Shown: positions 59,810 through 64,000 of the stretch, in pieces
Position numbering within the stretch: the stretch's first letter is position 1
Layout: the number at the start of each line of letters is the position of its first letter
From: Vitis vinifera
Lineage: Eukaryota; Streptophyta; Magnoliopsida; Vitales; Vitaceae
Assembly (NCBI RefSeq): GCF_030704535.1
Contig: NC_081821.1
Span: forward strand, 4,231,001-4,295,000
Length of the DNA: 64,000 nucleotides
Direction: 5' to 3'
Position numbers and translations under genes: made by a program
Notes under the pieces: model-generated
What the model was told of the DNA's origin: nothing
What the model saw: the letters and a program-made list of their open reading frames with translations, nothing else
The model's database searches: none

Positions 59810-61633
59810 CTATAGCGTCCGGGTGGGATCTACTGGTGGGAAAATGATTGTCCCATCTATGGGGCGAGGGCCCTCTCCAGTAAGACCCGACCGGATGGAA
59901 TTAATGCGCTCGCGTATTGACGCGGCCAGCAGCAATTTCTGCCTTTTACGCCTGGAATCGTATTCCTCGTCAGACGGGCCCCCATTGATATAGTTTATCA
60001 CAGCCTTGGGGGCGACTGGGGCCCTCGGGGCCTCAGAGTTATGATGCTGAGATACGTCCCTTCCTCCAGTATCTGAGCGGAGGTACTGTTTTAAATGTCC
60101 TGCTTTGATGAGCCTTTCAACTAGATACTGGAGGGATCGACATGTCTCTGTTGTATGACCATGGTCTTTGTGGAAGGCGCATTTCTTGCTGCGGTCTCTT
60201 ATGGATGGGTCCGTTTCGAGGGGTCTAGGCCACCTGAAGTCGGACAACCCTTGGATCATCGGGAGAAGTTTTTCGTATGATACGCATAGGGGTGTGACGG
60301 GCGGCCTATTCGGACGACTCGGCCCGTCCTGTCTCCGGTCAACTGGTTTTGGACGGTCCGGAGGCTTGGCATGCCTGTCCGCGTTATCTCTAGAAGCCCG
60401 TCCGGCAACCAAAACTTGCTGAGTGGCTGCACGCACGTCATCTTCGAGCATTGAATATTTGTTAGCACGTCTGAACAAATCGGCCATCGTTGTAGGAGGC
60501 TTTTTTGCCAGTGATTCAAAAAATGGAGTGCCTGGACAAATGCTTCTCTTGAAGATTTGTAGGACAGCATCCATGCTGCAAACCTCTATTTGGAGTACGG
60601 CTTGGCCAAATCGTTTCACAAATTCCCTCAAGGATTCGTTGTCTCTCATTTTTATGTTCTGGAGGGTGCTGATATTTTGCTTGTGTCGAGCAGAGCACAA
60701 GTACTGTCCCACGAATGCTTCAGAGAGGTCCCTGAAATTGTCAATAGAGTTAGGAGGTAGGCGATGAAACCATGAGAGGGCCTGCCCTTGAAGGCTGGCG
60801 GGGAATACTTTGCATAACAATGCATCGTTGCCAATATCGAGCGTCATAAGCTGTCGATAGTGCATGATGTGATCGAAGGGGTCGTTGGTCCCATCATATG
60901 TGGAAAACTTCGGTACGAGGAATCCCCTTGGGGGTTCGTAATGAGTGATATGAGAGCAAAAAGGCGTGGAGAGCATGTCATCCAGCCTTTTGCTGATGGA
61001 GCCAATGGGTGGCTCGTTTGGAAGGTTTCTCCCAGCTGGTCGTTCCGCTAGGTGTGAGTGAACGTTCCGCATCGCTGGGGTGACCATGGGGTCACGATGC
61101 GGAGGTACGTTCTGCACCATGGGAGCGATCATAGGATCGGGGCGTGGCGCCCGGGTTGTGGCTGCTAGTGGCCTTGATCTTCCAGGCTCTTGTGGGCCTA
61201 GTCTTGCGCGCATAGAACTTGACAACTGTGATTTTCTATCACGCTGTCTTTTTGCTGAGAAATGAGTGGAATCTGAGCTTTCCTCACGGGGAGCTCGAGG
61301 CATGGGTGTGAGTGGCTCATGGGGCCTTGCGTTGTACGTTCCTGGGATAGCTCCTGTTGACCCAGGATATATTGATTCTGGCTCTGGCTTTGAGTTTGCC
61401 ACCTGGCCTTTTGAGCGCTGACGACGAAGAGGTCCTGATGTTGAGGCTTGAATGCGTAACACAGCGTTTTCTTCCCTTAACCTCTCCGTCTCCTGGAGGA
61501 GAGCTTTTAGCTGTTTTTCGCTCGCCAACTGTCTTTTTTCGATGGCTTGACGCCATTCGTGATTATCTTCTTCCTCTCTACCAGATGATCGACTTTGGGA
61601 AGGTGTGGCCATCTTTGCTAGTGACTGAATCAA
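59810..61633 (-). CDS. Gypsy gag
   Basis: 607 codons from the first Met. The second Met, seven codons later (M-A-T-P-S-Q-S), is an equally good start. It has an N-terminal coiled-coil-like segment (E-K-Q-L-K-A-L-L-Q-E-T-E-R-L), a basic Pro/Arg-rich region, the retrotransposon gag domain (Y-D-G-T-N-D-P-F-D-H, L-Q-G-Q-A-L-S-W-F, F-V-K-R-F-G-Q-A) and a zinc-finger-like C-A-F-H-K-D-H-G-H-T-T-E-T-C near residue 475. It ends at an amber codon (59810-59812), after which the protease continues in the same frame. That is either a point mutation of CAG or a readthrough site. Confidence 0.9.
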   Translation of the reverse strand: MIQSLAKMATPSQSRSSGREEEDNHEWRQAIEKRQLASEKQLKALLQETERLREENAVLRIQASTSGPLRRQRSKGQVANSKPEPESIYPGSTGAIPGTYNARPHEPLTPMPRAPREESSDSTHFSAKRQRDRKSQLSSSMRARLGPQEPGRSRPLAATTRAPRPDPMIAPMVQNVPPHRDPMVTPAMRNVHSHLAERPAGRNLPNEPPIGSISKRLDDMLSTPFCSHITHYEPPRGFLVPKFSTYDGTNDPFDHIMHYRQLMTLDIGNDALLCKVFPASLQGQALSWFHRLPPNSIDNFRDLSEAFVGQYLCSARHKQNISTLQNIKMRDNESLREFVKRFGQAVLQIEVCSMDAVLQIFKRSICPGTPFFESLAKKPPTTMADLFRRANKYSMLEDDVRAATQQVLVAGRASRDNADRHAKPPDRPKPVDRRQDGPSRPNRPPVTPLCVSYEKLLPMIQGLSDFRWPRPLETDPSIRDRSKKCAFHKDHGHTTETCRSLQYLVERLIKAGHLKQYLRSDTGGRDVSQHHNSEAPRAPVAPKAVINYINGGPSDEEYDSRRKRQKLLLAASIRERINSIRSGLTGEGPRPIDGTIIFPPVDPTRTL

Positions 61634-61650
61634 AATAAAAAGTAAAATTT

Positions 61651-61667
61651 TCCCACAGACGGCGCCA
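61651..61667 (-). other. Primer-binding site of the gypsy element
   Basis: The minus strand reads TGGCGCCGTCTGTGGGA one base inside the 5' LTR. The first nine bases complement the 3' end of plant tRNA-Asp; the rest diverge but fit a PBS form common in this lineage. Confidence 0.8.
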
Positions 61668-61668
61668 A

Positions 61669-62473
61669 TGTTGTCGCCTCGCGTATCCGATGGTCCACGT
61701 TGCTGCTATATGGATGGACACGTGATTCTCAACACACAAGGGGTTCTTGATTCAGTGGTTGCACCTGCAAAAGGCATCCGGACAGGGTGTCCGGACGCAC
61801 CCTCCGATGGTTTTATTAGCCATGGTGAGAAAGAGATATATAAATCAGTTGGCCTTTTTCTAGGTATCAAGAGGTTACCAGGGGATCCCCTTTCTTCTTC
61901 GTGCGAAGGTATATATATCCAGCTTCAGGGGTACTGTTCCTCTCATTAATGGTGAGAAGATCTTTTCTGTTGTGATGATGACAATAGGTGTTAGTAGGAG
62001 CACTATCATCCTACGAATGGCTGTCAGAGACTATGGTAGGTGATGCGGCCGTCAGAGATCGTGGGAAGCGATTATGCAGAATGATCGTGGGAAGTGACTT
62101 GCTGTCACTTCCTCTTGTCTTCTCATTCTGCAGGTGATGGGATGTGGGCCATGGCTGCTTGTTGTGATTGCGTGTAAGACTCGCTTTACTTTAATTGACC
62201 ATCCAGAAGATTTATATCCGGATGGCTCATGCTGATTATCCGGATGTGTTGTGGAGACTATCCGGATGTGTACGCTCTGCCAGCGTCGTTTGCTCTTCCT
62301 TGGATAGGAGAAGATGAAACGTCGTTTGCCTTTCCTTGAGGCGGTCCGGATAGGATAACTGCACCATGCATATCCTTAGGGGAATCCGGATGATGATGGT
62401 CCGGCTGATAACACGTGCCACGCGTCACTATGAGCTGCGTGCCACGTGTTTCCCAAGGGAAGGGGTCCCTACA
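61669..62473 (-). repeat. 5' LTR of the gypsy element
   Basis: 805 bp, partner of 51742-52546. A TATA-like site on the minus strand at 61910-61918 is the likely element promoter. Confidence 0.95.
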
Positions 62474-63095
62474 AAAACCATTCGATACGCCATATCTTCG
62501 ACAACCCCAGCTACCATTGCGCTGATATCCACCACCTCTCCAGCACTCGCCATGTCCTTAACTGACTTCACTAACAACCCACCTCCTCCTTCCTCACTGA
62601 GGCAAAGGAATTGATTTTTGCACTGCTAAAAAGCTCCAATGCACACAATTTTCTCACATGCCGCCAGTACGGACCATACTCCGTAAATGCAACGCCCTTA
62701 GCCCCGTAGCTCAGGTATTCAAAGGCCTGGAGTTTTGGACGGCTAGCAAACACAACATCATGGGTTTTCATGACTAGCTTGGCGGCTTCAGGCGACGACA
62801 CTACGATAGTTGGAACACACCCCAGTCGCATAAACATGATAGGCCCATACTTCTTGGCCAAGCGGCTAAGGTTACGGTGAGGCAGGCTCCCCAACATGTG
62901 GAGGCTACCAATAATTGGTAAACCCCAAGGTCCCGGTGGCAGTTTCCGGTAGCCTGCCCGGAGTTTTAGGTGTGATAAAGTGACCCACATGGCTCCAAGG
63001 ATGACTAGGAGAATAGCAACGGTGAAAAGAGCCATTGGTACTGATAATGGGAAAGTAGAGTTTGAGATATGAGAAGTGATGATAGAAGGCTACCC

Positions 63096-63105
63096 ATATA
63101 TATAG
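63096..63105 (-). promoter_or_regulatory. TATA box of the split P450 pseudogene
   Basis: The minus strand reads CTATATATATGGG about 65 bases upstream of the ATG at 63035. Confidence 0.5.
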
Positions 63106-63695
63106 ATATTATATTGCCACACATTATTGTAGGGTGGATATATATGGTATTGTGATGGGACAAGGTTACCGAAAAACTTGGGAAGAATACAATGAATAAA
63201 GCTCCATCAACCAATGTTTTGCAAATGAACATGTGTCGCGTTTCTCTGCTTTTGATAGGACAGAACATAGGAAAGTAACGTACAAATATGGACCACATTA
63301 AAGAAGACATTGAAAGTAATCATCATATTTACGATCTTCAACACATGGAAATGAAACTAGTGTTTATTACTTTTAAGTATTAAATTATTTTTTTTTTTTT
63401 ACTTTTATTAAGTACTTAAAAAAATCACAAATAGTTTATTCGTATTATTATATATTTTTTATTTTATTTTACTTATGTTGTAGAATTTTCACAAAATTTG
63501 AACGTACAAATTTCTGACAAGTACTCAATCAACGGTTGTCGTCAATTTCTGGCAAGTACTCAATCAACGGTTGTCGTCAATCTTTGTGATAAAAAAAAAT
63601 AGTTTTATCATTTTCTAAATTATGATCAAAGTGAAAAAAATAAATCAATAAATAAAAAATAAAATAAATATATATAATTCTATGCCTACTTAGGA
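63106..63695. other. Intergenic stretch with a short tandem repeat
   Basis: 5' flank of the split P450, then AT-rich DNA. Two copies of a CAAGTACTCAATCAACGGTT-containing unit of about 35 bp lie at 63505-63577. No gene. Confidence 0.55.
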
Positions 63696-63696
63696 T

Positions 63697-64000
63697 AGGA
63701 AAAGAAAAATATTAAGTTTTGGATTTGGTTTGAACTCTTCAAACAAGAGGATTATCCAGATTATCCTTATAAGCGTGTTAATAACACTAAGAGCACTGAT
63801 AAAATTAAGTCCTTTGAATTTTCTAAGGAATTCCAGGAAAATCCCCAAATCAACCAGGCTTTTGTTGATAGGATTAATCAGAAGATTAAGGATAATCTTG
63901 TTGCCCCTTTGACTGTTCAGCCTCATAAGAGAATCAATATGGTTAAAGGTGATATTAGTTCAGAAGAAGAAGCTGATGAACTAATTAAAATGTTTGAGGA
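63697..64000 (+). CDS. Unidentified open frame running off the window
   Basis: After a TAG the frame stays open for about 100 codons to the window end: F-W-I-W-F-E-L-F-K-Q-E-D-Y-P-D-Y-P-Y, then F-V-D-R-I-N-Q-K-I-K-D-N-L-V-A-P-L-T-V-Q-P, then E-E-E-A-D-E-L-I-K-M-F. Composition is clearly protein-like and unlike the AT-rich flank. I could not name the family. A plant retroelement or endogenous pararetrovirus polyprotein is possible but unproven. No start codon is visible, so it may be truncated on the left. Confidence 0.4.

Larger units (their letters stand above)
51742..62473 (-). mobile_element. Ty3/gypsy retrotransposon, Tat lineage, inserted in a P450 exon
   Basis: The element is 10,732 bp with TG..CA ends and target duplication AAAAC at 51737-51741 and 62474-62478. 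The 805-bp LTRs are at 51742-52546 (3' LTR) and 61669-62473 (5' LTR), with about 3 differences. The primer-binding site is at 61651-61667 and the polypurine tract at 52547-52562. Domain order is gag, aspartic protease, RT, RNase H, a second archaeal-type RNase H, and integrase; the second RNase H marks the Tat/Retand/Ogre group. An antisense gene occupies 52775-55800. Length and LTR size are close to those I recall for grapevine Gret1 (about 10.4 kb, LTRs about 0.8 kb); relationship unproven. It is not autonomous as it stands: there is an amber codon, a frameshift and an inverted LTR piece in its coding region. Confidence 0.95.
49428..63035 (-). pseudogene. Cytochrome P450 (CYP736-like) split by a retrotransposon
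   Basis: The ATG is at 63035. Exon 1 runs to 62479, is interrupted by the element at 51742-62473, and resumes at 51741-51619. The intron is 50256-51618 (1363 bp) and exon 2 49428-50255. Three lesions are visible. One: the 10.7-kb insertion within the M-V-F codons. Two: a 1-base deletion near 62571 after K-E-E-V-G; the joined exon is 680 bases against 681 in the sister gene. Three: TGA at 49617-49619 inside the haem motif, F-G-S-G-R-stop-M-C-P-G-I, where relatives have CGA or a similar Arg codon. Otherwise it shares [13 protein letters not shown]-helix GGTDTSITSIEW and F-F-P-E-R-F with the cluster. Dead gene. Confidence 0.92.

Noticed and set aside
62366..62614. 82-codon plus-strand frame crossing the LTR/P450 junction
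   Set aside because: It is a chance fusion of LTR sequence and antisense P450 exon.

Overview
The window is nuclear DNA of a flowering plant. It is AT-rich, its genes have introns, and it holds a tandem cluster of A-type cytochrome P450 genes of the CYP71 clan (CYP736-like by my reading) embedded in nested plant transposons. Element families and P450 type suggest a core eudicot, most likely grapevine (Vitis) or a relative; this is inference from family resemblance, not a database match.

P450 cluster (all on the minus strand). Each gene has two exons joined by one phase-0 intron after a conserved L-Q. (1) 3776-5754 is a near-copy of (2) but carries a premature stop. (2) 15330-17754 looks intact. 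(3) 33639-35305 looks intact and compact. (4) 41522-43764 is open but has lost a conserved helix-C residue. (5) 49428-63035 is a pseudogene split by a 10.7-kb Ty3/gypsy retrotransposon and also broken by a 1-base deletion and a stop inside the haem-binding motif. P450 crumbs lie at about 2308, 13884, 31811 and 46765.

Left third. Positions 1 to about 6740 and about 11246 to 18845 are two copies of one segmental duplication. Each contains a P450 gene, an upstream fold-back repeat array, and a non-autonomous element holding fragments of host genes (HECT ubiquitin ligase, alpha-glucan phosphorylase, fasciclin-like arabinogalactan protein). Copy 2 has gained a 360-bp hAT-type MITE carrying a tRNA-like sequence, with perfect 8-bp target duplications.

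Middle. A decayed Ty1/copia element (about 22435-31480, minus strand) is interrupted in its integrase-RT linker by a second member of the gene-fragment-carrying family (24141-29371, target duplication ACAAG). That member holds pieces of a TPR/PB1 (PHOX/CLMP1-like) gene, an RPAP1/MINIYO-like gene and ribosomal protein L7. AT-rich tandem and inverted repeats flank it.

Right end. The Ty3/gypsy element (51742-62473, 805-bp LTRs differing at about 3 sites, target duplication AAAAC) has the Tat-type order gag-PR-RT-RNaseH-aRNaseH-INT. On the opposite strand, between pol and the 3' LTR, it carries a complete-looking three-exon gene of about 741 codons with its own TATA box and poly(A) signal. Its pol frame is interrupted by an inverted 269-bp piece of its own LTR. 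The strongest leads are this antisense gene, the gene-fragment-carrying element family, and the MITE with the tRNA-like core.
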